Assembly (NCBI RefSeq): GCF_001742165.1 | Contig: NZ_CP016442.1 | Span: 186,001 to 250,000, forward strand | From: Burkholderia stabilis | GTDB lineage: Bacteria; Pseudomonadota; Gammaproteobacteria; Burkholderiales; Burkholderiaceae | Direction: 5' to 3' | Length of the DNA stretch: 64,000 nt | Shown here: in pieces, positions 8,426 through 16,388 of the stretch | Position numbering within the stretch: position 1 is the first letter of the stretch | Layout of the letters: the number at the start of each line of letters is the position of its first letter | Position numbers and translations under genes: made by a program | Notes under the pieces: generated by a model | Database searches by the model: none | The model's input: only the letters and a program-made list of their open reading frames with translations | Told to the model about the DNA's origin: nothing

Positions 8426-8854
8426 ATGGAACGCTTCACCCACGTCACGACGCGCAACAGCCCGAGCAGCAAGACCTACCAGCAGCCCACGTACCGCGAT
8501 CACCCGGCCGCCGCGGTCCCGATCACGGGGGAGTTCACCCTCACCGTCGACGAAGCGCTGTACATCCTTGCGACGGCGGCCCAGGCCCGTCACCACCATT
8601 TCGATTGGGTCAAGCTCATGGACGCGCGTACGGTCTGGATCGGCTACGACCCGAGCCCGGCGGGCGGGTTCACCGAGCGCCGCACCAAGACGGCGTACAT
8701 GGACGCCGGCATCATGGTGTCGCCGGACTACTTCCACATCCAGGGGCGCATGGCCAACGACGGCCCGCTGCTCAAAACAATGCACATCCGCACGGACGAC
8801 CTGGTCCGCGACTTCGCGCTGGTCCTGCGCGAGGCAAAGCGCCAGGCGGCCTGA
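8426..8854 (+). CDS. Hypothetical protein, last gene of DUF6876 operon
   Basis: A 142-residue protein. The ATG at 8426 is preferred over 8420 because GGAG at 8415-8418 is 7 bases away. It has the repeated His motif ARHHHFDWVKL near the middle and no recognised domain. A strong terminator follows. Confidence 0.7.
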   Translation: MERFTHVTTRNSPSSKTYQQPTYRDHPAAAVPITGEFTLTVDEALYILATAAQARHHHFDWVKLMDARTVWIGYDPSPAGGFTERRTKTAYMDAGIMVSPDYFHIQGRMANDGPLLKTMHIRTDDLVRDFALVLREAKRQAA

Positions 8855-8906
8855 TCCAGGCCGGCACGGGGGAGGGTCCCCGTGCGCGGATGTGGCGCCT
8901 GTCCAG

Positions 8907-8934
8907 CGCCCACCTTCGAGGTGGGCGTTTCCTT
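8907..8934 (+). terminator. Rho-independent terminator
   Basis: Perfect 9-bp stem CGCCCACCT/AGGTGGGCG with a 3-base loop and a T-rich tail. Confidence 0.8.
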
Positions 8935-8940
8935 TGGGGC

Positions 8941-8952
8941 GTGCCCTGGCAC
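8941..8952. promoter_or_regulatory. Dyad GTGCCCTGGCAC
   Basis: Perfect dyad directly after the terminator and at the head of leader copy 2. Confidence 0.6.
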
Positions 8953-9343
8953 CCTTCGGGCAACACCTCGCCGGAGGCGAAAACGGCACGCAACCCCGCC
9001 CGGCAGGCCTGCGGCCCACGGCCGGGCAACCCCGTACACCGTGAGGCAGCAACCCACCGCGGCGTGGTTCGCCACTGCCGTGCTGGTCGAGGCGCGTTGG
9101 TGCGTGGTCCCGTTCCCGTTCGTTGGTGCTGCTCCGTGTCGCCTTAACCCGACGTGTAGGACCGATTCGACCACCGTTCAGGGCAAGGGGTTCGCGTCGC
9201 GCTTCCTCTCCCGGTCTTCTCCTCCTGGCGTCGTCGAAGCGTGCGGCATCCGGTGAGCCCCCTGGCCCTTGTGGTCGTTCGGTCCTGTTCCCCGTCCAGG
9301 CGATGACGGCAGCAGGCAAACCCAACCGAACGGAGAGCAAGCC
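8953..9343 (+). promoter_or_regulatory. Leader copy 2, upstream of ardA-like gene
   Basis: Long non-coding leader homologous in block order to the other three. It has GCCTTAACC then CGACGTGTAG (to about 9160), a CCTCTCCCGGTC block, GTGCGGCATCCGG (about 9241) and CCGAACGGAGAGC before the start. ardA genes of other conjugative plasmids sit behind promoters that work on single-stranded DNA; this is a candidate of that kind. Confidence 0.5.
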
Positions 9344-9964
9344 ATGACCACGAACCAACCGACCAGCACGAACGGCAACAACGAAACCGCGCAGTTCCTC
9401 GCACCCCAGGCTCCAACGACTGCAGGGGACAGCGACGACCTTAACGTCCTCTACGCGAACCCCTACGACATCGAGGCCCGGGGCTTCCGCTTCACCTCCC
9501 TCGAGGACTACAACGCCAAGTACGCGGCCAACCGCAACGGCTGGGGTGGGGTGGTCGAGGAATATTCGATCGAGTTTCTGGACGGCAACGACGAGGATTC
9601 TGACCTTTTCGCGCAGTTGCGCGTGAACCAAGGCACCCTGTCCACGTGGTTCGACCTGATGGACCGCGACCTGAGCACGGAGCAAAAGGCGGCGCTGGCG
9701 TGGCTGGTGGGCGACCGTGGGGCCAAGCTCGACGACGCGCTCGACCAGTTGGACGACGTGATGATCCAGTGCGGCGAGCTGAACGACGTGGGCGGTGAGC
9801 TGTTCGAGGAGCTGTATGCGGAAGAACTCGGCAAGCTGCCGGAGGCCCTGCGCTACTACTTCGATTCGGACGCGTGGACCCGTGACGCGAAGCTCAACGG
9901 GGATTTCGACACGATCACGTTTGGCGGTCACGATTACGTGATCACCAACGCCAACCAGTTCTAA
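9344..9964 (+). CDS. ardA: ArdA-like antirestriction protein
   Basis: A 206-residue, very acidic protein resembling ArdA DNA mimics, which block type I restriction enzymes after conjugative entry. After a 26-residue Thr/Asn-rich tag (MTTNQPTSTNGNNETAQF), the family-like part has YANPYDIEARGFRF, SLEDYNAKYAANRNGWG, and a C-terminal LRYYFDSDAWTRDAKLNGD block. The N-terminal tag is shared with the 51619 and 58879 genes. The start follows GGAGAGCAAGCC. It is cotranscribed with the next gene, 8 bp away. Family placement is by recalled pattern and fairly safe. Confidence 0.72.
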   Translation: MTTNQPTSTNGNNETAQFLAPQAPTTAGDSDDLNVLYANPYDIEARGFRFTSLEDYNAKYAANRNGWGGVVEEYSIEFLDGNDEDSDLFAQLRVNQGTLSTWFDLMDRDLSTEQKAALAWLVGDRGAKLDDALDQLDDVMIQCGELNDVGGELFEELYAEELGKLPEALRYYFDSDAWTRDAKLNGDFDTITFGGHDYVITNANQF

Positions 9965-9972
9965 CCCGACCC

Positions 9973-10431
9973 ATGGCCACCTTCAACGAACAACGGGCGG
10001 AGGAGCTGTTCGGCTCCGACGCTTGTTTCGGCGTCCAGTTCGAAGACCCGCAGGGCACCCGCTACACGCTCGACGCTGGGCGGGCGATACTGGCCGAGGC
10101 CAGCACGTGCCCGGACCTGCTGAGCGTGTTCCCGGACGGCACGTCCGCGACGGTCTGCACGAACTACGCGCGCCACATCGCGGCAGCGCTCCCCGGGCGG
10201 GCCCGGGTGTTCGGCTTCTACGAGGAGGACAACCCGGCGTCCCGGATCGCGCAGATCGCCGGCGGCCACGATTTCGCGATCGTGGACGGCCGGTACATCG
10301 TGGACCCGTGGGTCCGGCTCGTCGAGGGCGAGTCGGACCGGATCTGCTTTGACCTCGCGGCCCCGGGCGACGCGGCGGAGATCCTCCGGCTGTACGGGCC
10401 GCGTGAGCGGTGGGACGCCGCTCAGCCCTGA
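9973..10431 (+). CDS. Papain-like fold candidate, partner of ardA-like gene
   Basis: A 152-residue protein of unknown family. Cys62 (TVCTNYA), His99 (GGHDFAIVDG) and Asp111 (YIVDPW) have the order and spacing of a papain or NlpC-like Cys-His-Asp triad, suggesting a cysteine protease, amidase or transglutaminase-like enzyme. It has no signal peptide, so it should act in the cytoplasm. It lies 8 bp after the ardA-like gene and ends at a strong terminator. The enzymatic role is an inference from three residues. Confidence 0.65.
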   Translation: MATFNEQRAEELFGSDACFGVQFEDPQGTRYTLDAGRAILAEASTCPDLLSVFPDGTSATVCTNYARHIAAALPGRARVFGFYEEDNPASRIAQIAGGHDFAIVDGRYIVDPWVRLVEGESDRICFDLAAPGDAAEILRLYGPRERWDAAQP

Positions 10432-10438
10432 CGGGCTG

Positions 10439-10464
10439 GCATCGCCCCCGGGGCGATGCGTTTT
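10439..10464 (+). terminator. Rho-independent terminator
   Basis: Perfect 10-bp stem GCATCGCCCC/GGGGCGATGC, then TTTT. Confidence 0.8.
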
Positions 10465-10478
10465 GGATCGTCGGGGCA

Positions 10479-10490
10479 GTGCCAGGGCAC
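10479..10490. promoter_or_regulatory. Dyad GTGCCAGGGCAC
   Basis: Perfect dyad 190 bp upstream of the next gene. A weak TTGCCC...TGGCAC pair near 10619-10645 could be that gene's promoter. Confidence 0.5.
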
Positions 10491-10679
10491 CTCTCGACGC
10501 CCGGGCATCCAGCGGGACCCCACGCCGAAGGCTCAGGGCCCGGAGGGAGGGGGCGTGCCCCGGCCCGTTTTTCCGGGGGTGATGGGATCACCCGATGATC
10601 GACGACCGCGTGACCCGCTTGCCCGCGGGCCTGGACCGCTGGCACACTCCCATCAACACACCACGACGGAGCGCGCAGG

Positions 10680-11363
10680 ATGAATCGATCGTACGAACAA
10701 GAATGGGGCCCCCTCGAATGGGACATTGCCCCGCGCGTCGACAACAACGGGCAGGACGCGGAGACGTTCATTGAACTGCTGATCCACCTGGGGCACCTTC
10801 GCGACCTCACGGACGAGGGCACGGCGCGCCGGCTGACCGACGAGATTCGGCGCAAGGTCAGGTCCAGCCCCTACGTGTCTCGGCACGGCCGGATCGAACT
10901 GGACCATGACCAGGTGCGCACCCTGGTGATCAACAACCCATTCCGTGGGCAGGACGGGCAGCACGTCATGGGGAACGTGAGGCGGATCCGTTGGGGCCTG
11001 TTGTTGATGAACGTGCTCCTTGGCTTCGGGTTGGCGGCGCACGGCGAGGACATCTACACGGCAATCGGGCAGATCCTCAACGTGTTCGGCACGTTCGACG
11101 CGGCGTTACAGAAGCTCGACCCGGAAGAGGCGGCCGTGCTGACCGCGGCGCACATGAACCCGCCCCCGGTGCCCTGGCAGAGTTGGTTGAACGCCGCCAA
11201 CAACCTCCTGGTTGGGTGGGGCGTTGGCCACGCGATGGCCAACCGACAGGAACTGGACGCCTGCCTGGCCAAGCTAGCCGGGCGCGGCATCACGGTGGAA
11301 TACAGCGGCCCGAACAACGACCTTATCCGGATTCGCCACTTGGTCCTGCTGATCCAGTGGTGA
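10680..11363 (+). CDS. Hypothetical protein
   Basis: A 227-residue protein with GGAG 8 bases before the ATG. The N-terminal half is charged. The middle has a short hydrophobic stretch (RWGLLLMNVLLGFGLAAHG) and a second one (NAANNLLVGWGVGHAM), which could be membrane-associated or buried helices. No family is recognised. Confidence 0.65.
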   Translation: MNRSYEQEWGPLEWDIAPRVDNNGQDAETFIELLIHLGHLRDLTDEGTARRLTDEIRRKVRSSPYVSRHGRIELDHDQVRTLVINNPFRGQDGQHVMGNVRRIRWGLLLMNVLLGFGLAAHGEDIYTAIGQILNVFGTFDAALQKLDPEEAAVLTAAHMNPPPVPWQSWLNAANNLLVGWGVGHAMANRQELDACLAKLAGRGITVEYSGPNNDLIRIRHLVLLIQW

Positions 11364-11379
11364 TCGCCGCCCCAGCGAC

Positions 11380-11407
11380 TTGACGGGCCTTAAAAACCCG
11401 CTAGGTT
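11380..11407 (+). promoter_or_regulatory. Promoter of the common class (no dyad)
   Basis: TTGACG, 16 bp, TAGGTT, ending 31 bp before the ATG at 11439. It is one of the few members of the class without a nearby dyad. Confidence 0.65.
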
Positions 11408-11438
11408 GGGATCTCGTACTCCCCACGCGAGATCCCCC

Positions 11439-11882
11439 ATGAAGACCCGCCTCATCAACCTAGACGCCACGCTGCGGCTCGTACGCCGCGCGCTGCGAGA
11501 GACCTTTCCCCGCCACACCATCGACGCGTCGCCGACCCCCACCGGGCGGTGCGGGATCCACGTCACGTGGAGCGACGGCCCGACCGCAGAGCAGGTGCAG
11601 CGGGTCCTCGCCCCGTTCGGCCTGGGCGGCCACAACGACGTGCATTGGCACAGCTTGAACGGCTCGCCGGTCACGTTCCAGCCGTTCATCCACGTCCTGC
11701 GCTCGACCACCGGGGAACCGGTCGACCCGGTGGCGCCGCAACCGTCGGCGACGCTGGCCAACATCACCACGTTCAACGAGTACCCGGCCTGGGCCGCGCA
11801 CCTGCGCGAGCTGGACATGCTGCGCCGGAGCAAACGGCTGCTGCGCCGGCTGGACGGGCAGAGCGCCTTCGCGGCGACTTGA
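11439..11882 (+). CDS. LPD29-like domain protein
   Basis: A 147-residue protein resembling the LPD29 (large polyvalent protein-associated) domain: LRLVRRALRETFP followed by HVTWSDGPTAEQV and a VLAPFG segment. Such domains occur in plasmid and phage proteins near anti-restriction genes; the function is unknown. A paralogue lies at 51619. The C-terminal tail is basic (MLRRSKRLLRRL). Confidence 0.6.
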   Translation: MKTRLINLDATLRLVRRALRETFPRHTIDASPTPTGRCGIHVTWSDGPTAEQVQRVLAPFGLGGHNDVHWHSLNGSPVTFQPFIHVLRSTTGEPVDPVAPQPSATLANITTFNEYPAWAAHLRELDMLRRSKRLLRRLDGQSAFAAT

Positions 11883-11906
11883 CTCGCCTGCAAAACCTGC
11901 TTGACT
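11879..11906 (+). promoter_or_regulatory. Promoter overlapping previous stop codon
   Basis: TTGACT, 16 bp, TTGACT. The -10 is a weak fit to TAGGTT, but spacing and position 58 bp before the HTH gene fit the class. Confidence 0.45.
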
Positions 11907-11963
11907 GGGTCCTGCACCGCGAGAGCGGTGCCTTTGCCACTCGCCACGGGAGACCCAACGACC

Positions 11964-12572
11964 ATGACCATCGGACCGCTCGCCAGCACCACCCAGCCCA
12001 TCCCGGGGGGCACATCGGCGACCCGGGACGACGCGTTGCAGGGCATGCTGGTGCGCAGCGAGGCCGCAACGTTCCTGGGGTGCAGCCTCTACGCCGTGGA
12101 CCGGCTTTGCCGGCGGCACGGCGTTCGCCGGGTCCGCAGCTCGCGCGGTTACCTCTACGTCGACCGGGCCGGGCTGCAGACGATCAAGGACAAGCTCGAC
12201 ACCATCGAGAGCGGAACGCTGCTCGACGAGCGCGAGGCGGCGGAACGCCTGGGCTTCTCCCAGGTCACCGTCCGAACGCTGGTGCGCCGGGGCGAGCTGA
12301 AACCGGCGCTGCTGGTCCGGCGGGCGCGGTATTTCCACCCGCGTGACCTCGATGACGTGGACGCCCGGCTGCACCGCGAGGGCTACGTGAGTGCCATCCG
12401 GGCGGGCGAGCACCTGGGGGTGACGCGTCAGCGGCTGTCCCAGCTCGTGCTCGTGGGGCGACTGAACCCGTACGTCGACCCGCGGGGGCATCGCCAGTTC
12501 GAAGTGGCGGAGCTGGACGCCTACCGCCGCGAGCACCCGATCCAGGCTCCCCGATCCGTCGCCACCGTTTGA
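11964..12572 (+). CDS. Triple helix-turn-helix DNA-binding protein
   Basis: A 202-residue protein built of three MerR/excisionase-type (HTH_17-like) units. The first is MLVRSEAATFLGCS...VDRLCRR (about 29-50), the second TLLDEREAAERLGFSQVTVRTLV (about 88-110) and the third YVSAIRAGEHLGVTRQRLSQLV (about 140-161). Each is followed by a wing-like strand (GYLYVDR, ARYFHPRD, HRQFEVAE). No effector domain is present, so it is likely a transcription factor or accessory DNA-binding protein. Paralogues with two units lie at 15664, 31740 and 62462. It is a candidate reader of the plasmid dyads. Confidence 0.75.
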   Translation: MTIGPLASTTQPIPGGTSATRDDALQGMLVRSEAATFLGCSLYAVDRLCRRHGVRRVRSSRGYLYVDRAGLQTIKDKLDTIESGTLLDEREAAERLGFSQVTVRTLVRRGELKPALLVRRARYFHPRDLDDVDARLHREGYVSAIRAGEHLGVTRQRLSQLVLVGRLNPYVDPRGHRQFEVAELDAYRREHPIQAPRSVATV

Positions 12573-12593
12573 CATGAGGCCGTGCCAGGGCAC
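12569..12593. promoter_or_regulatory. Dyad GTGCCAGGGCAC next to a TTGACA box
   Basis: TTGACA at 12569-12574 overlaps the stop of the previous gene. The perfect dyad at 12582-12593 lies in what would be the spacer. The matching -10 (CACGGC) is poor, so the promoter is uncertain. Confidence 0.5.
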
Positions 12594-12699
12594 GGCTTCA
12601 TCGGCTGTGGAAACTTGCCATCAGCACCGAAGTACGAGAGCTTGATCCGACCGGCCCGGCACCCGCAGGGCCTTCAACACCGACAGGAGGAAGAGACCC

Positions 12700-13254
12700 A
12701 TGGAGCAGTTCGGCAGCAACCCCGAGGCCCTCGACGAGGACTGTTTCAACGACCCGGCCGACCGTTCGGAACCGGCGCTGGAGTTCACCCCGGACACGTT
12801 CGGCAAGACCGGGACGGCGAAGGGCGGCAAGGCCCAGGTGGCGGCAATCGACGAGGAAGATTTGAGCAAGCCGCTTGCTCCGACCTTCGCGGAAGGGCAT
12901 GGCCTGTTGAAGTTCTTCCCGCCGACCCTGCGGGACATGGCGCGCGCCGGGGTGAACTTCACTCTCGACAACAGCGGGGCCGTCACCGTGAACGGCTTCT
13001 ACAAGCGCGGGCCGCTGTCGCTCGAAATCGGCGGCGACGACGCGCTGACGGCGATCGACCGGCGCGGGCAACGGCGTCCGATCGGGTCGTACGACGATCT
13101 GGTGACCTTGAACTACCGCGCCTGGATCCAGAGCAACACCCGGGGCGAATCGTGCGCACCGGAACGTCCGTGGCTCGACGCGTTCATCGCCAAGAACTGG
13201 GTGAAGCGTCAGGTCATTTTCGTGCCGCGCGATCCGGTGCCGGACGCCGAGTAA
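12700..13254 (+). CDS. Hypothetical protein
   Basis: A 184-residue acidic protein with a strong ribosome site (AGGAGGAAGAG). The C-terminal half contains GVNFTLDNSGAVTVNGFYKRG and PLSLEIGGDDALTAID, suggesting a beta-rich domain. No membrane segment or recognised family. It is followed by a terminator. Confidence 0.7.
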   Translation: MEQFGSNPEALDEDCFNDPADRSEPALEFTPDTFGKTGTAKGGKAQVAAIDEEDLSKPLAPTFAEGHGLLKFFPPTLRDMARAGVNFTLDNSGAVTVNGFYKRGPLSLEIGGDDALTAIDRRGQRRPIGSYDDLVTLNYRAWIQSNTRGESCAPERPWLDAFIAKNWVKRQVIFVPRDPVPDAE

Positions 13255-13271
13255 GCCCTCCCACCACGGGC

Positions 13272-13297
13272 AAACGGTCGCGCAAGCGGCCGTTTTT
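13272..13297 (+). terminator. Rho-independent terminator
   Basis: AACGGTCGC/GCGGCCGTT stem with one mismatch, a GCAA-like loop and a T run. Confidence 0.75.
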
Positions 13298-13380
13298 CGT
13301 ACCCGGGCGTAGTGGGGCTGGGGATGTTCACTGGATCCCCGTAGAATCGTGCGGTTCCAGCACCACCGCGGCACCCCACC

Positions 13381-13959
13381 ATGATCATCGACGAAACCAA
13401 GATCACCACCTACAACAGCATTTGCGCCGTCCTGCTCCGCGAGATACGCGTGCAGCGCGGTTTCCACCGGGCTCAGTTCGCCGATTTTTTCGGCAAACCG
13501 GCCAGCGCCTGGGAAGCCATCGAGGCTGGGAAGTCTCGGCTCGACCTCGACGTTCTACTGCGCGTGTGCCGCGGGCTGATGCAACCGCCGGGGCTGGTCT
13601 TGACGGTGGCGGACGCCTACGAGCGGTTTCTGCGCTACTTCGGCTGGTCGGTCGTGCTGACCGACACCGGCGCCGACGGGCTGATGAAGTTGGCCAACGA
13701 GTATTGGAAGAGCCCCGGCGGTCGTTTTGCGGACAACGCACCGATGTTCTCGTCGTCCATCCTCGTCGAGCCCTACCAGCAAAACAACGTCTGGTACAAC
13801 TTTGCTCCGGTATTCCGGTACGTGGACGACCCCCAGTTCCGCACCGAACAAAACGACGAAGAGCGTTTCAAACCGTTGCCGTCGGCCGCCGACCGCGTCA
13901 TGCAGAACGGAGTGAGCGGCAGGACGAACGGCGTCAACGGCGATCCCGAGGGCATCTGA
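13381..13959 (+). CDS. XRE-type HTH protein
   Basis: A 192-residue protein with an N-terminal XRE-like helix-turn-helix (about 14-66: LREIRVQRGFHRAQFADFFG then SAWEAIEAGKSRLDLDVL). The C-terminal 120 residues are an unrecognised domain ending in a polar tail. It is 2 bp upstream of the glycosylase-like gene, so the pair is probably one operon and this may be its regulator. Confidence 0.75.
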   Translation: MIIDETKITTYNSICAVLLREIRVQRGFHRAQFADFFGKPASAWEAIEAGKSRLDLDVLLRVCRGLMQPPGLVLTVADAYERFLRYFGWSVVLTDTGADGLMKLANEYWKSPGGRFADNAPMFSSSILVEPYQQNNVWYNFAPVFRYVDDPQFRTEQNDEERFKPLPSAADRVMQNGVSGRTNGVNGDPEGI

Positions 13960-13961
13960 CG

Positions 13962-14603
13962 GTGGCCCTGCTCGACGACGCCCCGCGCACGCTGCGCGAT
14001 CCTGAGACCGTCGCCCTGCGTCGCGCGATGCTCACGGAGCCCCACGTTGCCCCGCTGGCGCGGTACGTCCAGGCCCTGCGGGCGCAGCACCCGACGTGGG
14101 AGTTCCAGGACTTCGACCCGATGGACGGGGGCGTGCACGCGGACATGCTGTTCCTGCTCGAAAAGCCCGGGCCCATGACCTCGCCCACGGGCAAGAAGCA
14201 GGGCTCCGGCTTCATTTCCCGTAACAACGACGACCCCACGGCCGAGGCCGTGTTCCGGTTCATGCAGGAGGCGGGCATCCCTCGCAAGCGCGCGGTGCTC
14301 TGGAACGTCATCCCCTGGTGGGACCGGTCGATCAAGTTCACGGCGGCGGAGGTGCGGCGGGGGATCGAAGAGCTGCGCAACCTGCTCCCGTTGCTCCCGG
14401 CGATCCACACCGTGGTGCTGGTCGGGGGCCAGGCCAGGCGGGCACTGCCCCTGCTGCAGACGCTCCGGCCGGACCTGCGGATCTGCACGTCGGCGCACCC
14501 GGGCCGGCAGGTCTACCGGTTCAACCCCGACCAGTGGAAGGCGATCCCGGCGCAGTGGAAGGCCGCGGGCCTGGCGCAGGACGAGGTGAGCGCCACACCC
14601 TGA
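13962..14603 (+). CDS. Uracil-DNA glycosylase superfamily protein
   Basis: A 213-residue protein with superfamily-like motifs: LLEKPGPM (about 65-72) as the glycosylase motif 1, then SGFISRNNDDPTAEA (about 82-96), LWNVIPWW (113-120), and TSAHPGRQVYRF (near 185) as the HP motif. Relatives are common on proteobacterial plasmids. It probably removes uracil or a related base, or acts against modified DNA. The start is GTG 13962, just after the XRE gene stop. The exact family within the superfamily is unsure. Confidence 0.75.
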   Translation: MALLDDAPRTLRDPETVALRRAMLTEPHVAPLARYVQALRAQHPTWEFQDFDPMDGGVHADMLFLLEKPGPMTSPTGKKQGSGFISRNNDDPTAEAVFRFMQEAGIPRKRAVLWNVIPWWDRSIKFTAAEVRRGIEELRNLLPLLPAIHTVVLVGGQARRALPLLQTLRPDLRICTSAHPGRQVYRFNPDQWKAIPAQWKAAGLAQDEVSATP

Positions 14604-14666
14604 TCACCGCCACCTGGGCGGGAGCACCGGGGTGGAGGCGGGCGCTGGCGCCCGGGTGTTGAAGGT

Positions 14667-14678
14667 GTGCCACGGCAC
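14667..14678. promoter_or_regulatory. Dyad GTGCCACGGCAC
   Basis: Perfect dyad 82 bp before the exported-protein gene. A TACCGT hexamer follows at 14723, but the -35 is not clear. Confidence 0.55.
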
Positions 14679-14760
14679 GGCCCCATCGACCGGGAACGCT
14701 GGTCTTCAGCACGCGGATCGGCTACCGTACAGCAGGATCACAACCAACCGGAGGCCACCC

Positions 14761-15015
14761 ATGCTCAACGCACGTTTTCTCCCTGCAGCGCTGCTCGCGC
14801 TGGGCCTGGCGGCCAGCACGTCGAGCTGGGCGGAGCAGCCGATCAACACCACGAACATCAGCCCCGAGCTGTACGTCCCGAAGGTGCGCTCGCGCAACGG
14901 TCAGCCCCCGCTGGCCCATTGCCGGCAGATCAACCAGGAGGTGAACGGGCACATGGTCTCGCGCCGGCAGTGCATCACCCCGGCGTCGATCCCGCCGGAC
15001 CGCGACGGGTCCTGA
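14761..15015 (+). CDS. Small exported protein
   Basis: An 84-residue protein with a Sec signal peptide: basic start MLNARF, hydrophobic core LPAALLALGLAAS, and a likely signal peptidase I site after WAEQ or SSWA (about 22-24). The mature part has two cysteines (AHCRQI, RQCITP) that could form a disulfide. Start chosen for the ribosome site GGAGG. It ends at a bidirectional terminator. Confidence 0.7.
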   Translation: MLNARFLPAALLALGLAASTSSWAEQPINTTNISPELYVPKVRSRNGQPPLAHCRQINQEVNGHMVSRRQCITPASIPPDRDGS

Positions 15016-15039
15016 CGGAACCGCGCCCACCAAGCAAAA

Positions 15040-15065
15040 CGCCCGGCATGTGACCGGGCGTTTTT
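15040..15065. terminator. Bidirectional terminator
   Basis: CGCCCGG/CCGGGCG stem flanked by A-rich and T-rich runs, between two convergent genes. Confidence 0.8.
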
Positions 15066-15083
15066 GCGTGGGGCGATCGCGGC

Positions 15084-15467
15084 TTACTTTTTGAGGCACC
15101 CGCCGGGCTTCCCGCAATGCGAGGCGATGAAGTCGGCCAGGCTGCGGGCCTGCTGCGCCTGGATGGTCCCCGGGGCCTTGCGCTCGACCTCGGTGGCCAT
15201 CTGATCGGCGCCGGTGAGGATCTTCGCGCGCTCGGCGTCGAGCTGGGCCTGGGGCACCACCTGCGGCGGCGTCGGGAAGGGCACCGGCACAGGCGGCTCC
15301 ACGACCACGGGCACCGGGGCCGGCTTCGGCAGGAGCGAGTTCAGCGCGACCACCCCGCCCACGCACACCGCCGTGATGGCCAGGACGGACCCGAGGATTT
15401 TCAAACGCCGGATCCGCTCCTCGCGCGGCAACACCTTGATCGGCGGCAACCAGAAAAAGAAAAACAC
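15084..15467 (-). CDS. Membrane-anchored protein with coiled C-terminus
   Basis: A 127-residue protein. The start is taken as GTG at 15467, with GGGGGGAGG just upstream, rather than the longer frame to 15494. One membrane span (ILGSVLAITAVCVGGVVALN, about 27-46) is followed by a Pro/Val-rich linker and a charged helical tail. The tail ends in CGKPGGCLKK, with two cysteines. Topology suggests a periplasmic tail. Function unknown. Confidence 0.65.
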   Translation of the reverse strand: MFFFFWLPPIKVLPREERIRRLKILGSVLAITAVCVGGVVALNSLLPKPAPVPVVVEPPVPVPFPTPPQVVPQAQLDAERAKILTGADQMATEVERKAPGTIQAQQARSLADFIASHCGKPGGCLKK

Positions 15468-15513
15468 GATGGACCTCCCCCCTGTTGTGGGCACCTGCGG
15501 GTGCGTTACTCAC

Positions 15514-15600
15514 AGCTTAAGCGGGTACGGTCCGGTGTCAACTCAAGCCGTGCCAGGGTCCGTCTTGTTAGGTTGACGGGGACCCGGAAGCTGCTAGATC
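15514..15600. promoter_or_regulatory. Divergent promoters sharing an imperfect dyad
   Basis: Minus: TTGACA (15541-15536), 16 bp, TAAGCT (15519-15514) for the membrane protein. Plus: TTGACG 15573-15578, 16 bp, TAGATC 15595-15600 for the HTH gene. Between the two -35 boxes lies GTGCCAGGGTCC (15550-15561), a dyad with two mismatches. Confidence 0.6.
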
Positions 15601-15663
15601 TGGACGTGCGCGACGGCCTTGGGCCGCGCGTCCGATCAACACGACCCCAGGAGGCAAACCACG

Positions 15664-16266
15664 ATGTCCAAGGCTACGCAGGACCAACCCACCACGGCGG
15701 ACGCACCCCCGGCCCGACGGCTCAGCACCGCGGAGGCGGCGTTGCTGCTCGGGCGCCACACGCAATCCGTCTCGCTCCTGGGCCGGACCGGGCGTTTGCC
15801 ACGGGAGCGGGGCGAGAAGAAAGCCTGGACCTACGCCGAAGCGGACGTGCTGGCGTTGAAGGCAACCTTGGCCCCGCCGACCGGGACGATGAACACCGCG
15901 GAATGCGCCCGGTACCTCGGGCTGTCGACCGACAGGGTCGCGCAACTGGCCCGAAGCTCCAAGATCCCGTCGACCCGTGGCGGTAAGGGGCCTGGCAACG
16001 GTCGCCTCTTCACGCTGGCGGACGTCGAGCGGTACGCAGCCTTGCGGTCGGTGAGCATGGGCTTAGTGGCGGACACCTTGGCGCGCGACGCGCTGGATCG
16101 CCGCGAGCTGGCGCGCTTGCAAGCGCAGCAGCCGAAGGTCGAATCGGCTCCGGCGCGGTCACCCGCCCAGCGCTTCGTCCTCCCCGACGTCATGCGGAAC
16201 TGGCCCATCCTGGACGATCGGGACCGCGCGCTCCGTCGGCCGGGGTATGGGGCGGGGGCGATCTGA
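15664..16266 (+). CDS. Double helix-turn-helix DNA-binding protein
   Basis: A 200-residue member of the plasmid's multi-HTH family. Unit 1 is RLSTAEAALLLGRHTQSVSLLG (about 19-40) with a wing ending in AWTYAEADVL. Unit 2 is TMNTAECARYLGLSTDRVAQLA (about 78-99) with GRLFTLADVERY. The C-terminal 80 residues are charged and unrecognised. No effector-binding domain is visible. It is divergently arranged with the 15084 membrane gene around a dyad, an arrangement often seen for regulators. Confidence 0.7.
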   Translation: MSKATQDQPTTADAPPARRLSTAEAALLLGRHTQSVSLLGRTGRLPRERGEKKAWTYAEADVLALKATLAPPTGTMNTAECARYLGLSTDRVAQLARSSKIPSTRGGKGPGNGRLFTLADVERYAALRSVSMGLVADTLARDALDRRELARLQAQQPKVESAPARSPAQRFVLPDVMRNWPILDDRDRALRRPGYGAGAI

Positions 16267-16279
16267 TCCAGGCGAAGCC

Positions 16280-16322
16280 GTGCCCAGGCACGGCTTGCGT
16301 TCCCCTGGGGGCCTGCTACGTT
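16280..16322 (+). promoter_or_regulatory. Dyad plus promoter for 16389 region
   Basis: Dyad GTGCCCAGGCAC 16280-16291, then TTGCGT 16295-16300, 16 bp, TACGTT 16317-16322. Confidence 0.65.
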
Positions 16323-16388
16323 GGACGTAGGACACCAACGATCGCCAACGGAGGAGACCTTGAGCGACCCGACCACCCCCAGGATTTC

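Noticed and set aside
9145..9160. GCCTTAACC boxes as integron attC sites
   Set aside because: Only two leaders carry this form, no paired RYYYAAC/GTTRRRY core is found and no integrase gene is seen.
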